Of a stretch of DNA of 64,000 nt, positions 9,418 to 18,674 are shown piece by piece (position 1 is the stretch's first letter; every line of letters starts with the position of its first letter). The notes under the pieces are model-generated. The model was not told the origin of the DNA. It did not search any database and was given only the letters and a program-made list of their open reading frames with translations. The translations under genes and the position numbers were made by a program. Source of the stretch: JAGDMJ01 sp963809695 (GTDB lineage Bacteria > Bacteroidota > Ignavibacteria > UBA10030 > UBA6906); NCBI GenBank assembly GCA_963809695.1, contig CAWEKI010000006.1:372001-436000 (forward strand), in the 5' to 3' direction.

Positions 9418-10341
9418 TCAGGACGATGTGCCGGTCCGGATGGCCGTTACCTGGATGACGTCATTAAAGGAGAATTGCGGCAGCGTTGTCTCTTCTCGTC
9501 GCTTGATCCACCGTGTCAGGTCCAGGCCGCCCACCCGGTAATTCATCGCTTTCAAGATTTTCTTGATCGACCGTCGAATCACAGTAAGAATGTAGAACCG
9601 ATAGGTGCCGGAGAGGGAATGTGTGCTGAGATGGAACACGGTGAACCCCTCTTGCTTCAGCATTTTCCTCAGGCCTGGCGGCGTGAACAGAATGAGGTGT
9701 GCGTCGGGCTGCACGATCATCGACCGGGAACGATAGAGAAAGCGGGCACCAAAGCCACTGGCGTTGGGGGTTTGGAGGACAAGTGCCCCTTCCGGGCGAA
9801 GAAGGCGGCGGATCTCCCGGAGGGTCGTTCGGGGATCGGGAATATGCTCGATGACATCAAACATGGTGACGACATCCATCGAACCCTTCTCGAGGCGGGC
9901 CTCCTCCAGCGTTCCCGTGTGCACCTCAAAGCCCTTCCCGCGGGCAACATCTGCCGCCCATGCCGAGATTTCCACGCCGACTGCGTTCCAGCCGTTGTCG
10001 CGGGCCACTTGAAGCACCCTTCCCGTCGCGCAGCCCACATCCAGGAATTTCCCTCCCGGCCTCCTGGCGATTCTCTGGACCGGCTCATACAGAACGCGGG
10101 CGAGCGTCAGGTCCATTTCCGTCTCATAATCCGTGTAGCCGCTTATGCAAGACTCCCCATCACTCTTCAGGTAATAATCTTCGGAATAGATGTCCTTCAC
10201 TTCCCCGGGTGAAGGCTGCGGAAACTGGAACACGATGCGGCATGGTTGACAGGCAAAATAGCGGGTGCCATTCCTGTTCCACCGGAGTTCCGTGCTTTCG
10301 ATCCCGCACAGCGGACAGAATGCTTTCGGCGTTGGATTCAT
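9418..10341 (-). CDS. class I SAM methyltransferase with N-terminal zinc ribbon
   Basis: The 307-residue protein starts with a CPLC..CQPC zinc ribbon (Cys9, Cys12, Cys31, Cys34). A Rossmann methyltransferase domain follows, with motif I FLDVGCATGR (about 99-108) and the post-motif MFDVIEHIPDP. Proteins of this architecture (Methyltransf_23 type) occur in capsule and O-antigen clusters, where they methylate sugars or sugar acids. Its ATG overlaps the stop of the next gene downstream (ATGA at 10338-10341), implying translational coupling with the GT2 gene encoded upstream. The substrate is unknown. Confidence 0.87.
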   Translation of the reverse strand: MNPTPKAFCPLCGIESTELRWNRNGTRYFACQPCRIVFQFPQPSPGEVKDIYSEDYYLKSDGESCISGYTDYETEMDLTLARVLYEPVQRIARRPGGKFLDVGCATGRVLQVARDNGWNAVGVEISAWAADVARGKGFEVHTGTLEEARLEKGSMDVVTMFDVIEHIPDPRTTLREIRRLLRPEGALVLQTPNASGFGARFLYRSRSMIVQPDAHLILFTPPGLRKMLKQEGFTVFHLSTHSLSGTYRFYILTVIRRSIKKILKAMNYRVGGLDLTRWIKRREETTLPQFSFNDVIQVTAIRTGTSS

Positions 10342-11162
10342 TTGGCATGTGAATGGAAGACCAGCCGTGTCAGAATACCCATCATGATTCCCGTATCATA
10401 CACAGGCTTGAAAATGATGAAATACCGCTCTCCGTGCTTTTGTGCCTGAGCCAGAGCAAACACGAGACTTAGCGGTGGAATGTACCTCCAGATCTTCCAA
10501 GGCTGGTTGCTGAAACGCCTGCTCCTTCCCATCCATCGTGCACTGTGGTACACCTCGCCAAGGGAAGAAGGGTTATTATGGTAGCACACGGCGCCTGGGG
10601 CGGCGATTGCGTCGAAGCCGAGCTTAGGCGCGAGCGACGTGTCGTCCTCGTAGCCAATGGTTGTCTCGAACCCGTGTGCAGCGATAAAAAATTCGCGCCG
10701 GATCGCCCTGAAGGCTGGGCATACGTCCGGAGAATCTGTGGGCACTCTCCGGTCACGGTTCCCGACAGTTTCGAGATTCCAGCAGACCGCCCAGATGTTT
10801 TCCGGATTGCCAACGAACTCCTCCTTCGTGAAAGTACCGTTGGCCTTGCCGGCCTCAATGGGGGCAACCAGGTGCAGGAGATAGTCCCGGTCGAAGAACA
10901 TATCGGCATCCACGAGAACAAGGATGTCGCCGGAGGCGGTGCCGGCGCCGAGATTGCGGGCGGCTGCGGGGCCGGCGTGGTCCTGGCGGAGCAGGCGAAC
11001 GTTGAACCCTTCAACAATCTCCACCGTGCCGTCCGTTGAGCCGTCATCAACGATGATCATCTCATGCGGAGGAAGCGACTGCTCCTTCAACGACCTCAGA
11101 CAGCGGCCGATGTAGCGAGCCTCATTATAACACGGAATGATGACGGAGATTTGCAGCGGCAT
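10338..11162 (-). CDS. GT2-family glycosyltransferase
   Basis: A 274-residue GT-A glycosyltransferase with ISVIIPCYNEARYIG at the N-terminus, IIVDDGSTDGT, and the metal-binding LVLVDADMFFD near residue 90. The ATG at 11162 was chosen because it gives the canonical GT2 N-terminus and sits 4 bp after the FkbM stop. An upstream in-frame start would add 29 residues that lie within the FkbM gene. The gene overlaps the zinc-ribbon methyltransferase gene by 4 bp. Nearest role: adding one sugar to the growing surface glycan on the cytoplasmic face. Confidence 0.88.
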   Translation of the reverse strand: MPLQISVIIPCYNEARYIGRCLRSLKEQSLPPHEMIIVDDGSTDGTVEIVEGFNVRLLRQDHAGPAAARNLGAGTASGDILVLVDADMFFDRDYLLHLVAPIEAGKANGTFTKEEFVGNPENIWAVCWNLETVGNRDRRVPTDSPDVCPAFRAIRREFFIAAHGFETTIGYEDDTSLAPKLGFDAIAAPGAVCYHNNPSSLGEVYHSARWMGRSRRFSNQPWKIWRYIPPLSLVFALAQAQKHGERYFIIFKPVYDTGIMMGILTRLVFHSHAK

Positions 11163-11166
11163 GGGC

Positions 11167-12027
11167 CTAAACTCTGGATGCGTAGATGAGTATATCCCGC
11201 GCTCCCCTTGTGTTGACACGGCCCCCTGAGTGCGGCGGTTCCGCGGCAAGCTTCAGCACAAACCCTTGCCCCTCCAATGTCGCGAGAAATTCCGAGAGCG
11301 TTTGTCTCCCCCCTTGCCTGATGTCGTGGAATTCCACGATCATGTTGCTGACCCGACCGATCATGCCTGTAGCGATCAGATCGCGGAGAACGGAGATTTC
11401 GGCCCCCTCGATGTCGATCTTCAGGAGATCGACGGACGATTGCAGGTAGTCGGACAAGCGCACAACCTCAACGGATTCCGACACGAGAGCTGTATCTTCA
11501 AGCCGCTCCCTGTACAGAGATTTTGTTGTTATTCTCCCCTGGCTGTCGGAAGAAGTATAGAGCTGCATTTGCCCTGGCACGTCGGACACGGCCACATTGT
11601 GGATGGCGACATCGGGAAAATTCGCTGACATGGCGGACTGCAGGTGCTTGAAATTCCCGGGGTCGGGCTCAAATGCAATGATGTGAGCCTGCGGGTACTC
11701 TTCTTTGAAAAAAAGAACGGACATCCCGATGTTCGACCCGCAATCGATGATCACAGGGCGGTCAGACTCTAACGCGAGAGCGTAAATCCGCTCAATAAAG
11801 AGCTCTTCATAAAGGTGGCGAAGTACTCCAAAGTCCGCAGGAGGAATCGTGAACCTGCCCACTCTCACGGGCGCTGTTTTCCTGAAGGAAAACTTCACCG
11901 CGAGGATGTAGCGGCAGAAGAGCCGCGTATAGGAAAAGAACACACGTTTGCGAAGTCCCGGCGCCCCGTTCAGCGAGAGGATGGCAACGATCTCCCGCAG
12001 GTAATGTGTGATAAGCCGGTCTCTCAT
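11167..12027 (-). CDS. FkbM-family methyltransferase
   Basis: The 286-residue protein contains the FkbM SAM-binding core VIIDCGSNIGMSVLFF and the conserved LLKIDIEGAEISVL. A later strand, NMIVEFHDI, is also family-typical. FkbM enzymes O-methylate hydroxyl groups on polyketides and on sugars of surface polysaccharides; the surrounding glycosyltransferases favour a sugar substrate. The start is ATG 12027, overlapping the flippase stop (ATGA). A longer open frame upstream has no FkbM similarity and is the shadow of the flippase gene. Residues 40-60 (CRYILAVKFSF) are amphipathic, possibly a membrane contact. Confidence 0.88.
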   Translation of the reverse strand: MRDRLITHYLREIVAILSLNGAPGLRKRVFFSYTRLFCRYILAVKFSFRKTAPVRVGRFTIPPADFGVLRHLYEELFIERIYALALESDRPVIIDCGSNIGMSVLFFKEEYPQAHIIAFEPDPGNFKHLQSAMSANFPDVAIHNVAVSDVPGQMQLYTSSDSQGRITTKSLYRERLEDTALVSESVEVVRLSDYLQSSVDLLKIDIEGAEISVLRDLIATGMIGRVSNMIVEFHDIRQGGRQTLSEFLATLEGQGFVLKLAAEPPHSGGRVNTRGARDILIYASRV

Positions 12028-13361
12028 TGGTTCACAAAATCCTTGGACAGCTGTTTCCACGCCCGCGCGAACCGAATGGCATCCCTGGTGCGCCGGATAA
12101 TCGACATCATCCGGAAGGGAACATAATGGTGCAGGATCAATGCTCCGAGCACTCCGAGGATGCCATACATGCAGACAACGCCCCACACGATCCCGGTGAG
12201 TCCCGCAATTGACCCAAACGTATAGTAGATGGCCAATGATAGAACCAGCGATGCAATGCTCAGGAAAAAGCCAATTGCCGTTCTGCCGGTTCCCAGGAGC
12301 ACGCTCGCGATCACCACGCCCCACGGTATGACAAGGCCTGTGAGGCCGAGGATCCGCAATACGGGTATGCTCTCAGGATACTTGTTGCCGTAAATCAGCC
12401 AGACCAGGATATCGGGAAAGAGCACGAAAACAGCCACGACGGGGAGGATTGCCAGAATGCCGAAGCAGATGGATTTCTCCACAAGAGCAATCATGCCCGC
12501 TTTGTCCTGCCTGGCCTGCAGTATGGAACTTGCCGGAACAATGAGCATCTGCATGCTCTGGGTGAACATGTCGAATATCCGGGTAAAACTCTTCGCCGCG
12601 CCATAGATCGCCACGCCCCCGACACCTGAGAAGGTCGAGATCAGCAGCGTATCGAACTGGGTTTGAACGATGTTGCCGATCGTTCCGCCGAGGGTGTATT
12701 TACCGTAGTCGAAGATCTTCCCTGCTTCGTTCGCATGCCACCGCCAGGAAGGGACTGCAATCAGGCGGGCGAGAAATAATGCTGCGCCGGATGACAGAAC
12801 GGAAGAAACGATCATGATGTAGATAATGACTTCAGCACTTCGAAGGTTGCCCGTGAGATGGGCGAGAAGAATGAACATGAGCGACGTCACAAAGTAGACG
12901 CCATCGATGACGAAGAGGTGCTTTACCTGCAGCCGGGCCTGAAGAAGTCCCGAAATGACCATCTTGTAAAGGTTTGCAGCGAACAGGACGGGAAGCCACT
13001 GGAAGAGTCCCGCGAGCTCCCGGGAGTGCGCTGCATCCAGCACGGTCGCAATGGGATAGGCAAGGAGAAGGACAACACCCGTGCAGACGGCAACAAGCAG
13101 GGCCGTGATAACGAGTGTGGTCGACGAATTTGCCCGGGCATCAGACCCTTCGGCGACGTATTTCACCATCGGTTGGATGGCAAAGCTCGTCGCCAGTGAA
13201 CTGATCAGGAGGAAGACGGTCTGGAAGAGGAGAAGCGTCCCGTACTGTTCGGGGGAAAGTGTCCGGATTACGATGAGCATGAACGCGACACCGTACACTG
13301 CCAGCATGCCTTTGTCGGCAAGCGCCCAAAACCCTTTGGAAATATGCCTTCCGAATTGCAT
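12024..13361 (-). CDS. Wzx-like oligosaccharide flippase
   Basis: A 445-residue polytopic protein of the polysaccharide transport (PST/MATE-like) family, starting MQFGRHISKGFWALADKG, with about 12-14 hydrophobic helices throughout. Such proteins move undecaprenyl-linked oligosaccharides to the periplasmic face of the inner membrane. It is clearly paralogous to the protein encoded at 13555-14877: the N-termini share the FG..KG.W.LADK pattern and the following helices match residue by residue in many places. The two genes are separated by 193 bp in which I found no gene. It is translationally coupled to the FkbM methyltransferase downstream. Confidence 0.88.
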   Translation of the reverse strand: MQFGRHISKGFWALADKGMLAVYGVAFMLIVIRTLSPEQYGTLLLFQTVFLLISSLATSFAIQPMVKYVAEGSDARANSSTTLVITALLVAVCTGVVLLLAYPIATVLDAAHSRELAGLFQWLPVLFAANLYKMVISGLLQARLQVKHLFVIDGVYFVTSLMFILLAHLTGNLRSAEVIIYIMIVSSVLSSGAALFLARLIAVPSWRWHANEAGKIFDYGKYTLGGTIGNIVQTQFDTLLISTFSGVGGVAIYGAAKSFTRIFDMFTQSMQMLIVPASSILQARQDKAGMIALVEKSICFGILAILPVVAVFVLFPDILVWLIYGNKYPESIPVLRILGLTGLVIPWGVVIASVLLGTGRTAIGFFLSIASLVLSLAIYYTFGSIAGLTGIVWGVVCMYGILGVLGALILHHYVPFRMMSIIRRTRDAIRFARAWKQLSKDFVNQ

Positions 13362-13554
13362 GATCCTCTGTGATCCTGTTAGGTCTGCATCACTTGGCCC
13401 GTCTCCCCTGATCGGCCCGGGCAGGCATATGTGAGCTCTTGGAACCGCCGTGACGGGAGCCGAACGGTTTTCTGGCGAGCCCTGGCGAGCGCGTGGGCAA
13501 GAGGATCACCGAAAAAGGTACACAATTCGCCACAAATACTCAACCAACAAACAG

Positions 13555-14877
13555 TTACCGGGGCCGAAACCGGACCAAGCGGTTCTTCAGGAAGGCGACC
13601 ATGTCGTTGTGCCGCCGGAATACTTCCGCAGCAGTAACCGGGATGAACCGGTTCATCTTGACGATGGTAAGCCAGGCGGTGATGTACGAGGAAAGCACAT
13701 AGCCGAGCGCCGCCCCTGTTCCGCCAAGCCAGGGGATGAGGACAAGATAGAGCAGGAGCGAAATGCCAAGCATCTGGGCACCGAGCACGAAGCTCACGCG
13801 GGCTTCTCCCAAGCCCATCAGCACATTCGTGCCTATCGCAAGTAGGGGAGCAATCAGGGCCAGAAGCGAAAAGACCTGGAGTGTCGGAATGGCCTCCATG
13901 TACCTGCCATCATAGAGAATTCCAATGAGAAGCGGCGGCGCAGCAAGGAAGAGGAGAAACACAGGAATCATTCCCACCGTGAAGAAGAGCAATGCTTTCT
14001 CCACCATCACTTTCAGGGTCCGCCGCTCTCCCAGCACCGAAAGCCGGGAGGTCGCGGGCAGGATGAACATCTGCACGACCTGCGACACCATCTCGTAAAC
14101 CCTGGTGAACACCTTCACGGAATTATATGCCGCGACCGGGACCGGTCCCGTGAACATGGCCAGGATGAACGTATCGGCCCGCGAGTAGACGAGGTAGCTG
14201 AAGATCCCTCCCAGCGAAAACTTCCCGTAGTCCCAGACTTTCCGGATCTCCCCCCGGAGGGGCCGGAACGTTACCCGGAACAGCGAACGGGCCAGGAAAA
14301 GCCCGACCACCGATGACGCTGAAAGAGAGACCACATTGATGAGGATCAGCGCGAGCGCCGAATTGAACAGGTGCAAGTGCGATACCACCCAGATGCCGAC
14401 AGGGGCACCGAGGAAGTGCATGGCATCGACCCAGAACACTTCCCGGAAAAGGTACCTCGCCTGCAAGAGCGTGAGCGTGAAGTTACGGACGAGCGATGCC
14501 GCAAGCATGGCCGGAAGATAAAGCATCAACGGCGCCAGCGAGGGAGAATTCAGGACCGCTCCGGTAAGATCTCTGCCTGCGACGGAAAGCAGGGCGGCGA
14601 CGGCAATAAAGGCAATATTTAACAACAGCGCCGCGCTGACGACTTCCTTCGGGTCATCCCCCCCCTCGGCAGCGAATTTCAGAAGAGGCTGCAGGGCAAA
14701 CGCGGAGGCGAGCCCGCTGATAACAAGGAAGATCTCCTGGACCAGCACGAAGTTGCCGAACTCCTCCGCGGGCAATACCCGGATGACAAGCACCACGTAC
14801 GCGAGCCCGTAGAACACCGGCAGGGTCTTGTCCGCCAGGCCCCAGATGCCTTTCCCGAGATATTTGCCGAACTCCAT
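13555..14877 (-). CDS. Wzx-like oligosaccharide flippase (paralogue)
   Basis: A second PST-family transporter. I chose ATG 14877 (440 residues, MEFGKYLGKGIWGLADKT) because it aligns with the start of the paralogue at 13361. In-frame starts at 14931 (ATG) and 14949 (TTG) would add 18 or 24 polar residues and none has a convincing ribosome site, so the start is uncertain. The protein is hydrophobic throughout, with 12-14 probable helices. Two adjacent flippases may carry two different lipid-linked glycans, or one may have diverged after tandem duplication. No Wzy polymerase or Wzz chain-length gene is recognisable nearby. Confidence 0.86.
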   Translation of the reverse strand: MEFGKYLGKGIWGLADKTLPVFYGLAYVVLVIRVLPAEEFGNFVLVQEIFLVISGLASAFALQPLLKFAAEGGDDPKEVVSAALLLNIAFIAVAALLSVAGRDLTGAVLNSPSLAPLMLYLPAMLAASLVRNFTLTLLQARYLFREVFWVDAMHFLGAPVGIWVVSHLHLFNSALALILINVVSLSASSVVGLFLARSLFRVTFRPLRGEIRKVWDYGKFSLGGIFSYLVYSRADTFILAMFTGPVPVAAYNSVKVFTRVYEMVSQVVQMFILPATSRLSVLGERRTLKVMVEKALLFFTVGMIPVFLLFLAAPPLLIGILYDGRYMEAIPTLQVFSLLALIAPLLAIGTNVLMGLGEARVSFVLGAQMLGISLLLYLVLIPWLGGTGAALGYVLSSYITAWLTIVKMNRFIPVTAAEVFRRHNDMVAFLKNRLVRFRPR

Positions 14878-14985
14878 GTGCTCGCGCCGACTGGTTCCTA
14901 ATTCTTCATTGACCGGCTCAAAGTTTTGCATTTGCTGCTTGAATAGCAATCAAGGGACGTTGAACCAGGAACAGATCCCAGATAC

Positions 14986-15837
14986 TTAGCGTCCACTTCT
15001 CCTCCGCGCCGTCAGAACATACTTGCCTGCCGCAATGATGTTTACGATAATGCTCAGCCATGGAAACACCAGGCGCTGATACCATGCGGCGTAGCGCCAG
15101 AAAAAACGCAGGTTGCTGATGAACTTGTTCTTGAGCTTGTACCACGAGAGATGGCCGCCCGCACTCACCGAGAGCTTGTGCCAGACACGCGCCGCGGGCT
15201 CGTAGGCAATCGCGTATCCTGCCCGCCGTGCACGCATGGACCAGTCCGCATCCTCCGTGTACATGTGATAAGACTCGTCGAGCATTCCGATCTTGCGGAT
15301 CACGTCGGCACGGACCAGGATGCAGCATCCGGACGCATAGCCGGTCTCCCGGACGGTATCGTACTGTCCGCGGTCCGTCTCCCGGATCCCGATGTGCTTC
15401 ATGGTTCCCGTCCACATCGAGATTGCTCCGCCTGCAAACCAGACCCTGTCCGGCCGATCATAGTACAGGATCTTCGGTGCAACCATGCCGTACGTGGGAT
15501 CGGCTCCAATTCTTGCCACCAGGTGGGTGAGGAAGTCCGGGTCCACAACGGTGTCGTTGTTGAGCAGGAGCACCATGTCGGTGCCCCGTGCGAGCGCCTC
15601 CCGGATCCCTGCATTGTTTCCCCCGGCAAAGCGGAGGTTCTCGGGCATGGCCAGGAGTATCACGTTCGGGTAATGAGCGCGGATGGCTTCCGCCGATCCA
15701 TCCGAGGAAGCATTGTCGACGACGATCAGGTCGGCATGGGGATACGAAAGGGCGGAAAGGGAATGCAGACACTCAAGCGTGATGTCTCGTCCATTCCAGT
15801 TTACCACGATCACCGCGACGCGGGGCTGAGGCTTCAT
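14986..15837 (-). CDS. GT2-family glycosyltransferase (rhamnosyltransferase-like)
   Basis: A 283-residue GT-A enzyme with VAVIVVNWNGRDITLECL, then LIVVDNASSDGS and MVLLLNNDTVVDPDF, the pattern of the large rhamnosyltransferase-like GT2 branch. The segment DESYHMYTEDADWSMRARR matches the conserved ED-x-D-W motif thought to hold the catalytic base. A C-terminal hydrophobic stretch (LVFPWLSIIVNIIAAGKYVL) suggests membrane association. Its ATG overlaps the stop of the GT4 gene upstream by 4 bp. Confidence 0.9.
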   Translation of the reverse strand: MKPQPRVAVIVVNWNGRDITLECLHSLSALSYPHADLIVVDNASSDGSAEAIRAHYPNVILLAMPENLRFAGGNNAGIREALARGTDMVLLLNNDTVVDPDFLTHLVARIGADPTYGMVAPKILYYDRPDRVWFAGGAISMWTGTMKHIGIRETDRGQYDTVRETGYASGCCILVRADVIRKIGMLDESYHMYTEDADWSMRARRAGYAIAYEPAARVWHKLSVSAGGHLSWYKLKNKFISNLRFFWRYAAWYQRLVFPWLSIIVNIIAAGKYVLTARRRSGR

Positions 15838-16985
15838 TGCTGTGCTGTCCGCTGTGAGGGCGATGCAGCCAGCACGAGCTCCTCAATGGTGGCGACCATG
15901 GTGTCCCAGGAATACTTCCCCTTTTCCTGCCGCACCCGTGCGGTAAAGTCCGCCTCGCGCCTCTCGTCGTAGAACTTCTTGATCGCGGCGGCAAGGCGGG
16001 AGGCGTCTTCCGGCGGAACGATGTAGCCCGTTTCCCCGTCGATGATCACCTCTGCCAGCCCGCCAACGTCTGTGGCGATCACCGGCTTGTCGAAATTATA
16101 GGCGATCTGCGCGATGCCGCTTTGCGTTGCAGAGACGTACGGAAGGACGACTGCGTCCGATGCGGAGAAATAACGTCCCACCATGTCATTGGGGACATAA
16201 TCCGAAACGATCATAATGCGGTCTTCAAGGCCGAGTTCTCTGATCAGCGTCCGGTACTTCTGCTCGTCATCGTAGAACTCCCCCACCACCATCAGATGGA
16301 GGTCCATCTCGCGCGGCAGCGCGGCGATCGCCCTGATGAGCACATGGAGCCCCTTGTATGCCCGCACGTAGCCGAAGAAGAGCAGCACCCGTGACCCGCG
16401 TATCCCGAGAAGGCGGCGCGCTTCCTGCTTGTCCATCGGTTTGCCGAAGATATTGTAGACGGGGTGCGGCGCCAGGCGGTAGGATGCTCCCGGCCAGAAC
16501 TCTTGCAGCTGCCGTTCGACGGTCCGCGATTGTACAATGAAGTGATCGACCGGCCGGAATGCGTAGCGGGTGAATGCGGCGTCAAAAGGTCGATGCTCGT
16601 GCGGGATAACGTTATCGCAAATGAAGAGCACCTTTGTCCTGGTGCCGCGTGTTGCAACCCGCGCAATGGTTCCGAAGCAGGGACCGAAAAATGGCAGCCA
16701 GTACTTAAAGAGCAACAGGTCGGGTTGTTGCCGCCGGAGTGTTCTCCCCACGGCGATCCAGTTGAAAGGATTGATCGAGTCGATAAGCTGCGGCGCGGGG
16801 GCGGCATGGAGGCCCTCCCCGCTTTCCTCCTGGGTCTTGCCGGGGAAGAGGAGCGACGGATACTGCCTCTTGAAGGTCACGGTGTGGACATCATGGCGCT
16901 TGCTCAGTGCCTCGCCCAACAGCGCATTATAATGCGCGATGCCCCCTCGCAGCGGATACGCGGTGCTGACGATGATGATCTTCAC
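15834..16985 (-). CDS. GT4-family glycosyltransferase
   Basis: A GT-B retaining glycosyltransferase of 383 residues. Features are the N-terminal IIIVSTAYPLRGGIAHYN glycine-rich acceptor loop, LLFFGYVRAYKGLHVLI at the start of the donor domain, and SGIAQIAYNFDKPVIATDVGG then EVIIDGETGYIVPPED with the donor-binding Glu. GTG 16985 is preferred because it overlaps the cytidylyltransferase stop (GTGA); a GTG two codons earlier at 16991 is the alternative. It is coupled on both sides and clearly part of the cluster. Donor unknown. Confidence 0.88.
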   Translation of the reverse strand: MKIIIVSTAYPLRGGIAHYNALLGEALSKRHDVHTVTFKRQYPSLLFPGKTQEESGEGLHAAPAPQLIDSINPFNWIAVGRTLRRQQPDLLLFKYWLPFFGPCFGTIARVATRGTRTKVLFICDNVIPHEHRPFDAAFTRYAFRPVDHFIVQSRTVERQLQEFWPGASYRLAPHPVYNIFGKPMDKQEARRLLGIRGSRVLLFFGYVRAYKGLHVLIRAIAALPREMDLHLMVVGEFYDDEQKYRTLIRELGLEDRIMIVSDYVPNDMVGRYFSASDAVVLPYVSATQSGIAQIAYNFDKPVIATDVGGLAEVIIDGETGYIVPPEDASRLAAAIKKFYDERREADFTARVRQEKGKYSWDTMVATIEELVLAASPSQRTAQQ

Positions 16986-17764
16986 TCCCACACCTTCCAG
17001 GGAGCCCGACCCTCTTTCCAGAGGTCATTCAGGGTGGTATGCTCATGCACGGTGTCCATACCAAGCCAGAAGCCGTAATGTTTGAAGACCGCGAGCTGTC
17101 GCTCGCGCACCATGGCCGGGAGTGAATCGGTTTCCAAAACGCAGTTGTCTCGCTCCTCCAGGTACTGCCAGACACGCCGGCCATCGAACATCATGAAGCC
17201 GCCGTTGATCCAGGCCGTGTCGCTGTCCGATTTTTCATAGAACCCGAGAGCGAGCTCCTTCTCAATGTGCACCTGGCCGTATCGGCTGATCGGCTGGACC
17301 CCGGTGATCGTGCCGACGGTCTTTTGCCGCCGGTGAAAACTGATCAGCTCGGGAATATTGATATCGGCAAGCCCGTCGCCGTAGGTCACGCAGAAATCTT
17401 CTTCATCCTGAAGATACTTCCGTACCCGCCAGAGGCGCGCCCCCGTCATTACGTCATCGCCGGTCTCCGCGAGAGTGACCTTCCAGTCCATCCCCTCCGG
17501 TTCCTCATGAAAAAGCAGCCCGCCGTCCGAGAGATTGACGGTGCAGTCAGCGATCATGGTCCGGTAGTTCAGGAAGAATTCCTTGATCTTCCACCCCTTG
17601 TACCCGAGACAGAGAATGAAATCCTTGATGCCATAGTGGGAATAGATCTTCATGATATGCCAGATCAGCGGACGGTCGCCGACCGGGGACATGGGCTTCG
17701 GAAGATGTTCCGTTATCTCCCTCAGCCGGATCCCCTGTCCACCGCACAGGATTACTGCCTTCAT
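16982..17764 (-). CDS. rfbF: glucose-1-phosphate cytidylyltransferase
   Basis: The 260-residue protein matches RfbF along its length: N-terminal KAVILCGGQGIRLRE, KPMSPVGDRPLIWHIMKIY, DFILCLGYKGWKIKEFF, WINGGFMMFD and the C-terminal APWKVWE. RfbF makes CDP-glucose from CTP and glucose 1-phosphate, the first step toward CDP-3,6-dideoxyhexoses. The nucleotide loop normally reads GxGTRL; here Thr is Ile, a small departure. No CDP-glucose 4,6-dehydratase (RfbG) or dehydrase (RfbH) gene is in the window, so the product may feed a different pathway or partners elsewhere. The stop overlaps the GT4 start, and its ATG overlaps the end of the methyltransferase gene. Confidence 0.9.
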   Translation of the reverse strand: MKAVILCGGQGIRLREITEHLPKPMSPVGDRPLIWHIMKIYSHYGIKDFILCLGYKGWKIKEFFLNYRTMIADCTVNLSDGGLLFHEEPEGMDWKVTLAETGDDVMTGARLWRVRKYLQDEEDFCVTYGDGLADINIPELISFHRRQKTVGTITGVQPISRYGQVHIEKELALGFYEKSDSDTAWINGGFMMFDGRRVWQYLEERDNCVLETDSLPAMVRERQLAVFKHYGFWLGMDTVHEHTTLNDLWKEGRAPWKVWE

Positions 17765-18504
17765 GACGGTCTCCTTCGGGATGTCTTTTCCGCCCAGCAG
17801 AGCAGCGAGAGACCGAAGGGGAACGAGACCTTCGGGATGAGCGGTTTTTCCAGTTCGAAGATCTTTTTGAGAACGCTGTTCAGGACCTTCCCAGGAATTT
17901 CCAGATCGCCCATGGTTTCCGTATGCATCGCCTTTGCTGCTACTCTTCGTGCCAACGCAACGGGGAAGAGCAGCGTGTTGAAATAGGTCAGGTGTTGGAT
18001 GGAGAACCCGGCGGATATTACGACCTCCTTCAACTGCGGCGGCGTGTACCGGCGTTTGTGATGCAACATGACATCCAGGGGGCTCCAGAGCGAAGGGAAC
18101 GCCGGCACGGTGATCAGGAGCTTTCCCCCACCGTTCAGAAGCCGATGCGCAGTCAGCAATGTGCCCCGGTCGTCCTCAACGTGCTCGAGGACATCCAGAA
18201 AAGTGATGAGGTCGAATCCTTCGCCGGCGGGATAGCCGGCGAGATCCCCCAGGAAAAGATTGCTCAGTCCGCGCCGTCTGCAGAAGTCGATTGCCTTCGG
18301 CGACGGGTCGAGGCCGTACGCCTCGAAGCGGCGGGAGAACATTTCCATGGCCGCCCCGGTGCCGCAGCCGACGTCCAGCGACCGGATGCGCAGCGAAAGA
18401 TCAAGCTGCGTTTCCAGGAAATGCATAAGGATATCCAACCGGGCGGCGTACCACCAGTGCTCCTTCTCGATCTTATATAAATGCGGGTAGACCTGCTCTT
18501 CCAT
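17761..18504 (-). CDS. class I SAM-dependent methyltransferase
   Basis: A 247-residue Methyltransf_11/23-type protein: motif I SLDVGCGTGAAMEMF (near residue 43), then FDLITFLDVLEHVEDD, and GGKLLITVPAFPSLWSPLD. The N-terminal YKIEKEHWWYAARLDIL is common in methyltransferases of glycan clusters that lie beside a GtrB-like transferase, as here. It is coupled by a 4-bp overlap to rfbF. Substrate unknown, probably a sugar or lipid-linked saccharide. A 170-bp spacer without a gene separates it from the next upstream gene. Confidence 0.86.
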   Translation of the reverse strand: MEEQVYPHLYKIEKEHWWYAARLDILMHFLETQLDLSLRIRSLDVGCGTGAAMEMFSRRFEAYGLDPSPKAIDFCRRRGLSNLFLGDLAGYPAGEGFDLITFLDVLEHVEDDRGTLLTAHRLLNGGGKLLITVPAFPSLWSPLDVMLHHKRRYTPPQLKEVVISAGFSIQHLTYFNTLLFPVALARRVAAKAMHTETMGDLEIPGKVLNSVLKKIFELEKPLIPKVSFPFGLSLLCWAEKTSRRRPS

Positions 18505-18674
18505 ACCGCTAAGCTCTCGTGAGGTATTCCTAATTCAAGGTTCCCAAATCCTCGTTGTCCGGCTCCTGATTCGGGATTTGCTATTCGAACAGCGGTTCCA
18601 TGAATTGGGAACCGGGGCCCTGAGACCCCACCATATCGCGAACTCTCCTCCGCCCTCCGACACGTGGCAAAGTC

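Noticed and set aside
12028..12324. Extended N-terminus for the FkbM methyltransferase
   Set aside because: These codons lie inside the flippase gene in another frame and carry no FkbM similarity; ATG 12027 with ATGA overlap is better.
13362..13554. Possible gene in the 193-bp spacer between the flippases
   Set aside because: Three frames on each strand show stops or unrelated residues; only a short tandem word (tggcgagc) was seen.
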